Below are positions 1-5,600 of a stretch of DNA of 10,802 bases, in pieces. The notes beneath the pieces are model-generated. The model made no database searches, was not told where the DNA came from, and saw only the letters and a list, made by a program, of their open reading frames with translations. How positions within the stretch are numbered: the first letter of the stretch is position 1; each line of letters opens with the position of its first letter. The translations under genes and the position numbers were made by a program. The stretch is from Candidatus Yonathbacteria bacterium RIFCSPHIGHO2_01_FULL_51_10 (lineage in GTDB: Bacteria > Patescibacteriota > Minisyncoccia > Phycocordibacterales > UBA1539_B): NCBI GenBank assembly GCA_001823505.1, contig MHUS01000012.1:2402-13203 (forward strand), written 5' to 3'.

Positions 1-60
1 TGGTGCCATAAGAGATTGTGTAACGCTGATAAAAACCTGTTTTTTGTATTTGTGAATTTC

Positions 61-89
61 ATTGTACACCCCGGTTACCGGCGCAACAA
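61..89 (-). promoter_or_regulatory. Promoter candidate facing the left edge
   Basis: On the minus strand a TTGTTG box (84-89) and a TACAAT box (61-66) are separated by 17 bases, a good match to a housekeeping sigma promoter. The spacer carries the short dyad CCGGTAACCGG, which could be an operator. The first downstream ATG that is open to the edge is at 9-7 (Met-Ala-Pro, then the window ends), so a further minus-strand gene may begin there, but three codons cannot identify it. Positions 90-165 show nothing else convincing. Confidence 0.35.
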
Positions 90-165
90 TGTGCAGAAGT
101 GCCAAGGAAATATTTTGCGGGGATTGTAAATACCTCCACCGCGGAAACGTTGCCGCTTATGGCGT

Positions 166-663
166 TTAGAGCCCTTCGATAACCACCTGTTCCCCGAGTT
201 GAAAATTTCCATCTCGACTCGTCCCTGCCGCAACCTCAAGAACGTACCGTGCGGGTCCGCGTGAGGTAAATGCCGCCGGGTATGATGAGGGATCCGCGTC
301 GTGCGTTATGTCAATGAGTGTATTATCCTCAGCGACCCAAATGATGTCGATCGGGAAATTCATATCCTTCATCCAGAAAAAATATTGGTTTGGTTTGTCG
401 AACACAAAGAGCAGCCCCTCTTGCGGTGCGAGAGATACGCGCCCCGAGAGACCCTGTTCTCGCAGCGCGAGAGTGTCTGCAATGTCTGCGATGACCACTG
501 CCCCGCCGATCGTGATCGTTGCGGATCTGCTGCTTTCCGCCACATGGGGCGACGCAACAGACGGCACGACCACTACGGGAGTATTCGGAGAAAAATACCT
601 AAAAATAAGGACAAAAGCGGCAATGCTGATGAAAATAATGACTATTTTTCGGAAGTGTGACAT
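166..663 (-). CDS. DUF192 (UPF0127) family protein, membrane-anchored
   Basis: This 165-residue protein has a hydrophobic N-terminal segment (about residues 6-24), which reads as an anchor or uncleaved signal, a low-complexity linker to about 47, and a DUF192 domain to the end. Family hallmarks are visible: QGLSGR (70-75), LLFVFDK (84-90), FWMKDMNFPIDIIW (96-109) and ARYVLEVAAG (138-147). DUF192 proteins are small beta-rich envelope or secreted proteins whose biochemical role is not established. The length is normal for an anchored member. The start at 663 is the only one that keeps the membrane segment. No good Shine-Dalgarno site precedes it. The gene lies downstream of the M3 peptidase and is separated from it by a hairpin terminator, so it is probably transcribed independently. 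Confidence 0.9.
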   Translation of the reverse strand: MSHFRKIVIIFISIAAFVLIFRYFSPNTPVVVVPSVASPHVAESSRSATITIGGAVVIADIADTLALREQGLSGRVSLAPQEGLLFVFDKPNQYFFWMKDMNFPIDIIWVAEDNTLIDITHDADPSSYPAAFTSRGPARYVLEVAAGTSRDGNFQLGEQVVIEGL

Positions 664-675
664 ATGGTGATGGCA

Positions 676-701
676 GAAAGAGGGGCGGCGCGAGCGCCGC
701 C
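676..701 (-). terminator. Terminator candidate after the M3 peptidase gene
   Basis: A GGCGGCG / CGCCGCC stem with a four-base loop (684-701) lies about 50 bases past the peptidase stop codon. On the minus strand it is followed by CCTCTTTCTG, a pyrimidine-rich but imperfect U-tract. The stem is very stable; the weak tail lowers confidence. Confidence 0.5.
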
Positions 702-750
702 GAGACGACCGAAGGCACTGCGAAAAAACCGCGAGCGTTATCGTTATATT

Positions 751-2751
751 TTAACCACCGAGACCGATGCTTTCAAGGAACGCCTTGTTATTCGGCTCCC
801 TGCCCAAAAACCCGCGGACGAGGTCGATCTCCTCCATACTTGATCCCTTCTCAAGGATCCACTGTCGATAGGCCTTCCCCACCTCCGGGTCAAGGACCTT
901 GCCGTCACGAAATCGCGTATACATATCCGCCGCATACACACGCAACCAGAGATATCCGTAGTAGCCCGCGTCATACCCGCCACCCATATGGCCAAATCCT
1001 GCGGGCTGCAAGCTCACGGGCGAAGGAGCGACGCCCATAAGATCTATCAGGGTGTTCCGTAAAACTTCTTTGAGCGGCGTACCAAATGGCTCCGTGTGAA
1101 TTTTGAAGTCAAAGATCGCGAACGAAAGCTGCCGCATGGTGTCATGGCCGATCATGTGCAAGCGTGCCTTCCGCAACTTTTCTACCATATCTGCAGGAAT
1201 TACCTCGCCGGTCTCATGGTGTTTCGTGAGAAGCTTGAGTGATTCATGTTCCCATGCCCAATTCTCAAGCATTTGAGACGGCGCCTCCACGAAATCCCAC
1301 GCCGTCGCAAATCCCGATTGACTCGGGTACGCAGCTTGCGTAAGCACGTGATGCATAACATGCCCGAATTCATGAAGAAACACTTCGACATTGTAGTGAC
1401 TCATGAGGGATGGATTGCCCTCGATGGGTTTAGGGAAATTCGCGACCATGCAGGCAACCGGCGGAACATACGCTCCTTCGCCGCCCTCCGTTTTATGGAG
1501 ATGACCATTCACGAGATTAAATGCCGCCGCATGAGAATACTTCCCCTCACGTGGGTAGAGATCCAGCATGAAATACGAGACGAGCGCCCCGTCCGTATTG
1601 CGCACTTCATAGAGCTCCACATCCTCATGCCATAATTTGTATCCTTCAAGGCGCGTGAATGTGACACCTAGGAGTGTTTGATAGATCTCGAACATCCCAT
1701 TTTTTACAGCAGCAAGGGGGAAATACTCTTTTATTTTCTGCTCATCCATGTCGTAGCGCTTCTCCTTAAGCATCCTTGAATAGTACGCGACATCGTAATA
1801 GTGGATCTCTGCCTCCTTGTCGCCGGTATCTTCACGCTTGAGCGCAGTTATGTCGAGAAGCTCTTTGGCAACCAGTGGCCGAGCTCCATCGCGAAGCCCG
1901 CTCAGGAATTCCCCCACCGCCTGCCCCCTCTTTGCCATGCGGTCCTCGGTTTTGTAGTCCGCATGGTCCTTGTAGCCTAGGAGTTTTGCGTTTTCTGCCC
2001 GGAGTTTGACGAGTTCCGCAAGGATCGTGAGGTTCTCTTCGCCGCCCTTGCGTGAATTCTTGTCCGCAAGTTCCTGCCGCTTGGATGCGTTTTGCGCACT
2101 TTCCATGAACGGCACGAAGTCTGGGTACTCAAGCGTTACCAAGTACTTTCCTTTATCGTCACGGCAAAGTCCCGCGATGTACGAATCAGGGAGGCCGGCG
2201 AGTTCATCGCGGGTGACGGCAATGTGATCCTTCCAGTCGTTGATGTTCTTTCCGAATTCCGTCCCGAGTTCTGCTCTTTTCTTTGCATTTTCTTTTACCT
2301 CCGTGCGTACCTCTGAGAGCAGGTCAAATCCCATGCGCCGATACGCACGCATGGTAGTTTCCAGCAATTTCTTCTCCGGTCCTTGCAGCACCTCGCCTAA
2401 TGCCGCGTACTCCTTCACCGCCCTATACACCCCTTCGTCATAGGAAAGCTCAATGAGCTCGCGATTGAGCACATCAACGGCCTCTTTTGTTGCTTCGCGC
2501 ACTTCCGGAAGAGGAGATACGTTCATAAGGAAATCTATTTTGAGAAATGCGGTCTGCGCTTCGTTTTGTATGAGGTCAAGAGCTGCGACCGTGTTCTGAA
2601 ATGTCCTTTGTGCAGCGGGGATCTGCTTGAGCGCGCTGAGCTGTGTTTTCTCTGTGGCGATGATCTTTGTGGCCATAGCGGCAATGTCAGCCACGGACCA
2701 CTGCGTCCAGGCAAAGTCAGCGGGAGTATAGGGGGATCGTTTTAGAGACAT
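751..2751 (-). CDS. M3 family zinc oligopeptidase (Dcp/OpdA-like)
   Basis: A 666-residue metallopeptidase of family M3, expected to cut short peptides, probably in the cytoplasm because no signal or membrane segment is seen. Counting from the chosen start, the zinc site HEFGH is at 460-464, with E461 as catalytic base and the third ligand E489 in FVEAPSQMLENW. The C-terminal block GGYDAGYYGYLW (591-602), with tyrosines that shape the substrate site, and the terminal GREPNNKAFLESIGL match Dcp/OpdA enzymes, which are about 680 residues long. The reading frame is open up to 2820, but an upstream start there would put the first codons in the terminator hairpin of the preceding gene, so ATG at 2751 is preferred. 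It gives a family-typical N-terminus. A weak TTGTCT-16-TACTCT pair lies just upstream (2755-2782). No Shine-Dalgarno site is visible. Confidence 0.93.
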   Translation of the reverse strand: MSLKRSPYTPADFAWTQWSVADIAAMATKIIATEKTQLSALKQIPAAQRTFQNTVAALDLIQNEAQTAFLKIDFLMNVSPLPEVREATKEAVDVLNRELIELSYDEGVYRAVKEYAALGEVLQGPEKKLLETTMRAYRRMGFDLLSEVRTEVKENAKKRAELGTEFGKNINDWKDHIAVTRDELAGLPDSYIAGLCRDDKGKYLVTLEYPDFVPFMESAQNASKRQELADKNSRKGGEENLTILAELVKLRAENAKLLGYKDHADYKTEDRMAKRGQAVGEFLSGLRDGARPLVAKELLDITALKREDTGDKEAEIHYYDVAYYSRMLKEKRYDMDEQKIKEYFPLAAVKNGMFEIYQTLLGVTFTRLEGYKLWHEDVELYEVRNTDGALVSYFMLDLYPREGKYSHAAAFNLVNGHLHKTEGGEGAYVPPVACMVANFPKPIEGNPSLMSHYNVEVFLHEFGHVMHHVLTQAAYPSQSGFATAWDFVEAPSQMLENWAWEHESLKLLTKHHETGEVIPADMVEKLRKARLHMIGHDTMRQLSFAIFDFKIHTEPFGTPLKEVLRNTLIDLMGVAPSPVSLQPAGFGHMGGGYDAGYYGYLWLRVYAADMYTRFRDGKVLDPEVGKAYRQWILEKGSSMEEIDLVRGFLGREPNNKAFLESIGLGG

Positions 2752-2783
2752 TACAGAGTACAATACCACACCCGGCAGACAAG

Positions 2784-2813
2784 AAAAAACGCCCTGCGTG
2801 CGTAGGGCGTTTT
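2784..2813 (-). terminator. Intrinsic terminator of the 2830-3300 gene
   Basis: A perfect 10-bp stem AAAACGCCCT / AGGGCGTTTT with an eight-base loop ends in six T residues on the minus strand. It begins 17 bases after the stop codon of the upstream gene. It separates that gene from the M3 peptidase gene and argues against a peptidase start at 2820. Confidence 0.87.
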
Positions 2814-2829
2814 CATCCATCTTGTATCT

Positions 2830-3300
2830 CTATTCCTCTTTCAGCTCGTGGAAAGCAAAGAAGCGGTATTTCAATTCCTCCACCAAGCGTATCTTCTGAC
2901 GAGGCTCGTACCCCACCGGATAAATACCCGCGAGAACCCCGCCTTTTGTGAGTGCACCGTTGAGTCGGCTTAAGATGTTTTTCACATCCCGCCGACCGTG
3001 CCGGATCCGAGGAGACGCATCAATGATACGCCTGACCTCACGATACGGAACGGGTTCATTCCCCCACCCGACAAGGATCCCTTGTCGGACCACAAACAGC
3101 GGACATGCCGGGTCCCCCATATCACAGTCCCGGATCTTCTGTGCTTCTTCCGGTTCCAGCCCTCGCGCAAGCAGCCCGTACCACCGTTGATTGTTTTTCG
3201 TCTTTGCTCCTTCGGCATAGCGCCAAACCTTTCCCAAAAGAAGCACCGGTTCACCTTCAAGCATCTTTACTGCTGCCGCATTGCTGCTGTTTTTGTTCAT
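2830..3300 (-). CDS. Conserved-looking hypothetical protein, 156 aa
   Basis: I do not recognise this family. The protein is soluble and basic, without membrane segments. Two cysteines fall in the centre (DCDMGDPACPLF, about residues 58-69), followed by a short hydrophobic strand and a basic, helix-prone stretch (YREVRRIIDASPRIRHGRRD). The basic half could bind nucleic acid, but that is only inference. The start is well supported: an AAAGGAG Shine-Dalgarno site (3311-3317) lies ten bases upstream of the ATG, one of the best in the window. The gene has its own promoter candidate and a strong terminator, so it looks monocistronic. Confidence 0.75.
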   Translation of the reverse strand: MNKNSSNAAAVKMLEGEPVLLLGKVWRYAEGAKTKNNQRWYGLLARGLEPEEAQKIRDCDMGDPACPLFVVRQGILVGWGNEPVPYREVRRIIDASPRIRHGRRDVKNILSRLNGALTKGGVLAGIYPVGYEPRQKIRLVEELKYRFFAFHELKEE

Positions 3301-3355
3301 CGTTGTCTCTCTCCTTTGTTGAAACCACCGAAACGAACCACGAAAACTGAAGCGC

Positions 3356-3385
3356 AGCGTACCACTTCTTTCACCACTACGTCAA
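3356..3385 (-). promoter_or_regulatory. Promoter candidate for the 2830-3300 gene
   Basis: TTGACG (3380-3385) and TACGCT (3356-3361) are spaced by 18 bases on the minus strand, within the gap after the DoxX gene. The -35 box is near consensus and the -10 box is poor. Confidence 0.35.
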
Positions 3386-3391
3386 GAGCAA

Positions 3392-3868
3392 CTACCCCAT
3401 CCATGCACGCAACTTGGGGAACTTGGAGCAAATAGGGAGATCTGAGCACCAATTCTCAAGCCCGCACACGCGCCCGGCGCGGAAGCCCGCCAGCACGAGG
3501 AGTCCGGCGGCGTAGATGATATGTTGATCGACAATGAACGAATGCGCGTCAGGATACGGGAAGTCAAGAGTGGGAAAGTAATAAAGCGCCATCATGAGCA
3601 CCCCAAGGAACGACGAGAGGCGAACGCCAATACCGAGAATCAACGCAACCCCGATGAGCGTAAGCCCCCATTCGTTCAAAAAGTTCGTGAAGGGCAACAG
3701 AGCGGGGCTTGCGACCCATTGATAAAAACCGGTCATGGTCTTTGCGGCGCTGAGGTATCCGGCCGCCGACCATGCGGGATCCAGAACTTTTGTTATCCCT
3801 GCATAAAAAAACATCCACCCGAGCGTAATGCGAAGAGACACCAGTGAGAATTTTTGTAATGTTGTCAT
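3392..3868 (-). CDS. DoxX-family integral membrane protein
   Basis: A 158-residue protein with four predicted membrane helices (about 8-27, 66-81, 86-98 and 112-129), the DoxX/DoxD topology. Diagnostic pieces are LRITLGWMFFYAGITKVLDP (12-31) and NEWGLTLIGVALILGIGVRL (65-84). Family members include the small subunit of archaeal thiosulfate:quinone oxidoreductase and bacterial proteins linked to redox balance; the substrate here cannot be told. The cytoplasmic tail (about 130-158) carries three cysteines (C135, C141, C147), more than the core fold needs and of unknown purpose. No Shine-Dalgarno site precedes the ATG. The promoter candidate leaves a leader of only a few bases, so the mRNA may be almost leaderless. 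The palindrome at 3895-3915 overlaps the -35 box and may be an operator. Confidence 0.88.
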   Translation of the reverse strand: MTTLQKFSLVSLRITLGWMFFYAGITKVLDPAWSAAGYLSAAKTMTGFYQWVASPALLPFTNFLNEWGLTLIGVALILGIGVRLSSFLGVLMMALYYFPTLDFPYPDAHSFIVDQHIIYAAGLLVLAGFRAGRVCGLENWCSDLPICSKFPKLRAWMG

Positions 3869-3881
3869 AGAGAATTAAATA

Positions 3882-3909
3882 ATAGTACGGTAATCACTCG
3901 TTCGACCAA
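3882..3909 (-). promoter_or_regulatory. Promoter candidate for the DoxX gene
   Basis: TTGGTC (3904-3909) and TACTAT (3882-3887) are spaced by 16 bases on the minus strand, with the -10 box 13 bases from the ATG. TATTAT overlaps the same site as an alternative -10. The -35 box sits inside a palindrome. Confidence 0.4.
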
Positions 3910-3915
3910 CGAGTG
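3895..3915. repeat. Palindrome P1, CACTCGTT(5)AACGAGTG
   Basis: A perfect 8-bp inverted repeat (3895-3902 and 3908-3915) around a five-base centre. On the minus strand the centre reads GGTCGAAC. It overlaps the -35 box of the DoxX promoter candidate and, on the other strand, a TTCGAC box 18 bases from TATATT (3925-3930). It fits an operator between divergent promoters, or one member of the GGTC-centred palindromes seen elsewhere in the window. Confidence 0.6.
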
Positions 3916-3930
3916 TAGTGTTCATATATT

Positions 3931-3955
3931 TTAGCAGGTTTTTGGTCAAAAGACT
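3931..3955. repeat. 25-nt box, copy 1
   Basis: TTAGCAGGTTTTTGGTCAAA followed by AGACT matches copy 2 (5601-5625) at 19 of 25 positions, and five of the six differences are transitions. In both places a palindrome precedes the box and another follows it. Confidence 0.5.
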
Positions 3956-4003
3956 TCACAGTAGGGTGAATCCCCCCCCTATTTACAACAGAATTTATTG
4001 CAA

Positions 4004-4048
4004 GCGCAGAGAATACCCCGTCCGTTTACGGCGGGGAATTCTGGGCGC
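4004..4048. repeat. 45-nt imperfect hairpin, IS200/IS605-end-like
   Basis: Pairs run GCGC, AGAAT, CCCCG, CCG, a TTTA loop, CGG, CGGGG, ATTCT, GCGC. They are interrupted only by an AG/GG internal loop, an A.A mismatch and one bulged T. That is 17 base pairs in 45 nucleotides. The CCCCG-CCG-TTTA-CGG-CGGGG core resembles the subterminal hairpins of IS200/IS605 elements and the associated TnpB guide-RNA scaffolds. No tnpA or tnpB sequence is present, so origin is inference. Confidence 0.6.
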
Positions 4049-4168
4049 ATACTGATCAGGAGCGAGCGACCTAAATTTCGTGACTGAAAGGAACTAGAAA
4101 TTGGAAGTGCCCGTGTGGTGCGGTGGCTCGCTCTTTGGCATCAAAGAACCCTGGTCCCGTGCCAAATA

Positions 4169-4192
4169 CCCCGCGCCTTGGCGCGGGGTTCT
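4169..4192. terminator. GC-rich terminator hairpin, possibly bidirectional
   Basis: CCCCGCGC / GCGCGGGG with a CTTG loop (4169-4188), followed on the plus strand by TTCTTTACCTC and on the minus strand by TATTTGG. It immediately follows the stop codon of the 4193-4495 gene, so it may end that mRNA, but its better pyrimidine tail is on the plus strand, where it could end a transcript from the structured region to its left. Confidence 0.65.
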
Positions 4193-4495
4193 TTACCTCT
4201 TCTCAAACTTCCGCAGGATCTTGATACCATCCTCGTATTTACCAAAGAGGAGCACGAGGAAATTAACGCGCTTTTTCATGAATTTCACGTCGCGGGCGCC
4301 TTCCCCTTTTTCCGTGCACGCATCGATCACATTCAAAAATTCATCCATTGAGATCTCGTGGTCGCCGTTACGATAGGCAGAGACCACAAAGCCCGAAAAG
4401 CGCTCCGTATCGTCAGGATGCCCCAACGCACCCCAGCGCACGTGCGCGGCAAAATCCTCAAGCGCCTTTTTTGTTTTTTGAGATAGTGAGGACAT
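4193..4495 (-). CDS. Hypothetical protein, 100 aa
   Basis: No family recognised. The protein is small, soluble and charged, with a helix-rich basic C-terminus ending LLFGKYEDGIKILRKFEKR. Around residues 42-54, YRNGDHEISMDEF resembles an EF-hand loop, but the first ligand position is Tyr and position 6 is His rather than Gly, so calcium binding is doubtful. The ATG is preceded by an AT-rich GATAAAATT and no Shine-Dalgarno site. Its GC content resembles the genes to its left more than the AT-rich island on its right, so it may be the last core-like gene before the island. Confidence 0.7.
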   Translation of the reverse strand: MSSLSQKTKKALEDFAAHVRWGALGHPDDTERFSGFVVSAYRNGDHEISMDEFLNVIDACTEKGEGARDVKFMKKRVNFLVLLFGKYEDGIKILRKFEKR

Positions 4496-4544
4496 AATTT
4501 TATCAGTCTATCGTCTTACGAAGGGCAGTCTTTTGTGCTCATGG

Positions 4545-5054
4545 TTATTTCTTTAATGCACGCTTAAATTCACTCTTCAACTCTCCTTTTATTTGAGCCA
4601 AATTTGTAGATACTAACTGAAAGCCCTCACTCCAATTATCAAATTGTTGCTCACTATCTCGCAACTGTTGACTAATATTTGACACACTTAGTTTGGATGT
4701 AATTGAAATATAGGTTTGTAAAAATTTATTTATTTTCTCTATGGAGTCATCTTCCAAAATAATTTCAACCTCCCAGAACTTGTGTTGAAAACTTTGAAAG
4801 TCTCTTTTGATATTATTTAATTCCTCTATTTTCTTTTGTATCGAATCCTCTCCTGTTTCTGCACCAATAAAATGAACATATTTTTTGAGTGCAAATTCCA
4901 ATCTGACAACTTCCTTGTACAGATCGACTATCAAATCAGATTTTCGCTCGTAACTTCTCTGGAAAATATGCGTGTGTTTTGTAACAAAATGTCCCAGTAC
5001 CACACCAAGCAAAGCGAGAGAACCATTTACTAATAAATTTATTGTAGTTTCCAT
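4545..5054 (-). CDS. Hypothetical membrane-anchored coiled-coil protein
   Basis: A 169-residue protein of no recognised family. One membrane segment lies at the N-terminus (about 5-25, INLLVNGSLALLGVVLGHFV). The rest is highly charged and helical, with long heptad-like stretches suggesting a coiled coil (about 35-165). This design is common in accessory sensors and toxin-linked proteins, but no function can be assigned. The frame is open from a TTG at 5072. The ATG at 5054 is preferred because GGTGGAG (5064-5070) sits nine bases upstream and the upstream stop is four bases away, which indicates translational coupling with the 5059-5481 gene. Base composition is visibly AT-rich, unlike the flanking genes, suggesting acquisition by transfer. 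Confidence 0.72.
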   Translation of the reverse strand: METTINLLVNGSLALLGVVLGHFVTKHTHIFQRSYERKSDLIVDLYKEVVRLEFALKKYVHFIGAETGEDSIQKKIEELNNIKRDFQSFQHKFWEVEIILEDDSIEKINKFLQTYISITSKLSVSNISQQLRDSEQQFDNWSEGFQLVSTNLAQIKGELKSEFKRALKK

Positions 5055-5058
5055 AATT

Positions 5059-5481
5059 TTATTCTCCACCAAGCTCTTTCAATTTTGCACGATATTTTTG
5101 TTCTGCAATTTCTGCCAGAGAAACACCATCTATGGTTTCGTCCGTCTGTCCACCTTCACTAAATATTGAGTCGTTATTTAAAAGATTATTGATGTAGTAA
5201 CTGCTAAATCCTTTGTTGCGAAAATCGGTAATCGTAAATGCACTTACACAGGTGTTAAGTTTCGTGCTGAAAAATATTTTTGGGGCAGTTACTATCTTGC
5301 CTTCGTTTATTGGTAAGTTAGCGATTTCATTTATTTCCTTATTTTGTTGGTCAATGTATTGAGCACATTTTAGATTATTTTCAAAAGCCAAGTTCTTTTC
5401 ACTGTTCCTTTGAAAAAAGAAATAGCCAGAAATCGCCAACAAGATGATTAAAATTGCGATAATGATATTTTTTTTGTCCAT
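5059..5481 (-). CDS. Hypothetical single-pass membrane protein, 140 aa
   Basis: An N-terminal membrane helix (about 5-23, preceded by MDKKN) leads into a polar domain expected outside the membrane. That domain holds two cysteines: C39 (LKCAQY) and C78 in FFSTKLNTC. They could form a disulfide, and the FxxKLNTC arrangement recalls small secreted proteins of unknown function, but this is an impression only. The gene is followed four bases later by the 4545-5054 membrane protein, and its own end supplies that gene's ribosome site, so the two form a coupled pair. It begins 11 bases after the stop of an XRE-like regulator remnant. It is AT-rich. No Shine-Dalgarno site lies close to the ATG; GGAGG occurs 27 bases upstream. 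Confidence 0.72.
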   Translation of the reverse strand: MDKKNIIIAILIILLAISGYFFFQRNSEKNLAFENNLKCAQYIDQQNKEINEIANLPINEGKIVTAPKIFFSTKLNTCVSAFTITDFRNKGFSSYYINNLLNNDSIFSEGGQTDETIDGVSLAEIAEQKYRAKLKELGGE

Positions 5482-5492
5482 ATTTTGTAAAA

Positions 5493-5600
5493 TTATTTTA
5501 ATAATTCCTCCATCGGAACGCTTAACGACTTGGCGATTTTTTGTATTGTCTGAACGCTTGGTTTGATAATGCTACTGAGGTCCGACCTCCGTAGCCCATG
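5493..5600 (-). pseudogene. C-terminal remnant of an XRE-type HTH regulator
   Basis: Reading the minus strand from 5570, the frame gives IIKPSVQTIQKIAKSLSV, then PMEELLK and a TAA stop (5493-5495). This is the typical end of a Cro/C1 helix-turn-helix domain (PS-x-x-T-I-x-KIA-x-x-L-x-V-x-x-EELL). The frame extends through palindrome P2 as GLRRSDLSS and meets a stop at 5601-5603, so helices 1-2 and any start codon are missing. Either the gene was cut by insertion of a palindromic element, or the palindrome lies within an old HTH coding region that decayed upstream. It sits 11 bases before the membrane-protein pair, so it was probably their regulator. Confidence 0.62.

Larger units (their letters stand above)
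3931..4192 (+). ncRNA. Candidate structured small RNA (unassigned)
   Basis: This stretch has no supported gene but is unusually rich in pairing. From left to right: a TAGGG...CCCTA hairpin (about 3962-3981), a 45-nt hairpin (4004-4048), a 13-pair long-range stem (4058-4071 with 4122-4135) enclosing AATTTC/GAAATT (4074-4079 with 4097-4102), a TTTGGCA/TGCCAAA hairpin (4134-4140 with 4160-4166) and a final GC-rich terminator. A plus-strand promoter-like pair, TTCGAC-18-TATATT, lies at 3901-3930. I could not match it to 6S, SRP, RNase P or tmRNA by eye. It could instead be the remnant of a hairpin-ended mobile element, or a minus-strand untranslated region. Confidence 0.3.

Noticed and set aside
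657..1040. 127-codon plus-strand frame
   Set aside because: Antisense to the M3 peptidase C-terminus and the terminator; proline/arginine-rich noise without any domain.
2998..3435. 145-codon plus-strand frame
   Set aside because: Lies antisense over the well-supported 2830-3300 gene and the end of the DoxX gene, with no similarity or ribosome site.
3931..4192. TnpB or other IS200/IS605 coding remnant beside the hairpins
   Set aside because: No frame on either strand shows the TnpB zinc-ribbon or catalytic motifs; only the hairpin resembles these elements.
4234..4275. EF-hand calcium-binding loop in the 4193-4495 protein (DNA approximately 4330-4372)
   Set aside because: YRNGDHEISMDEF lacks Asp at the first position and Gly at the sixth; a single degenerate loop is insufficient.
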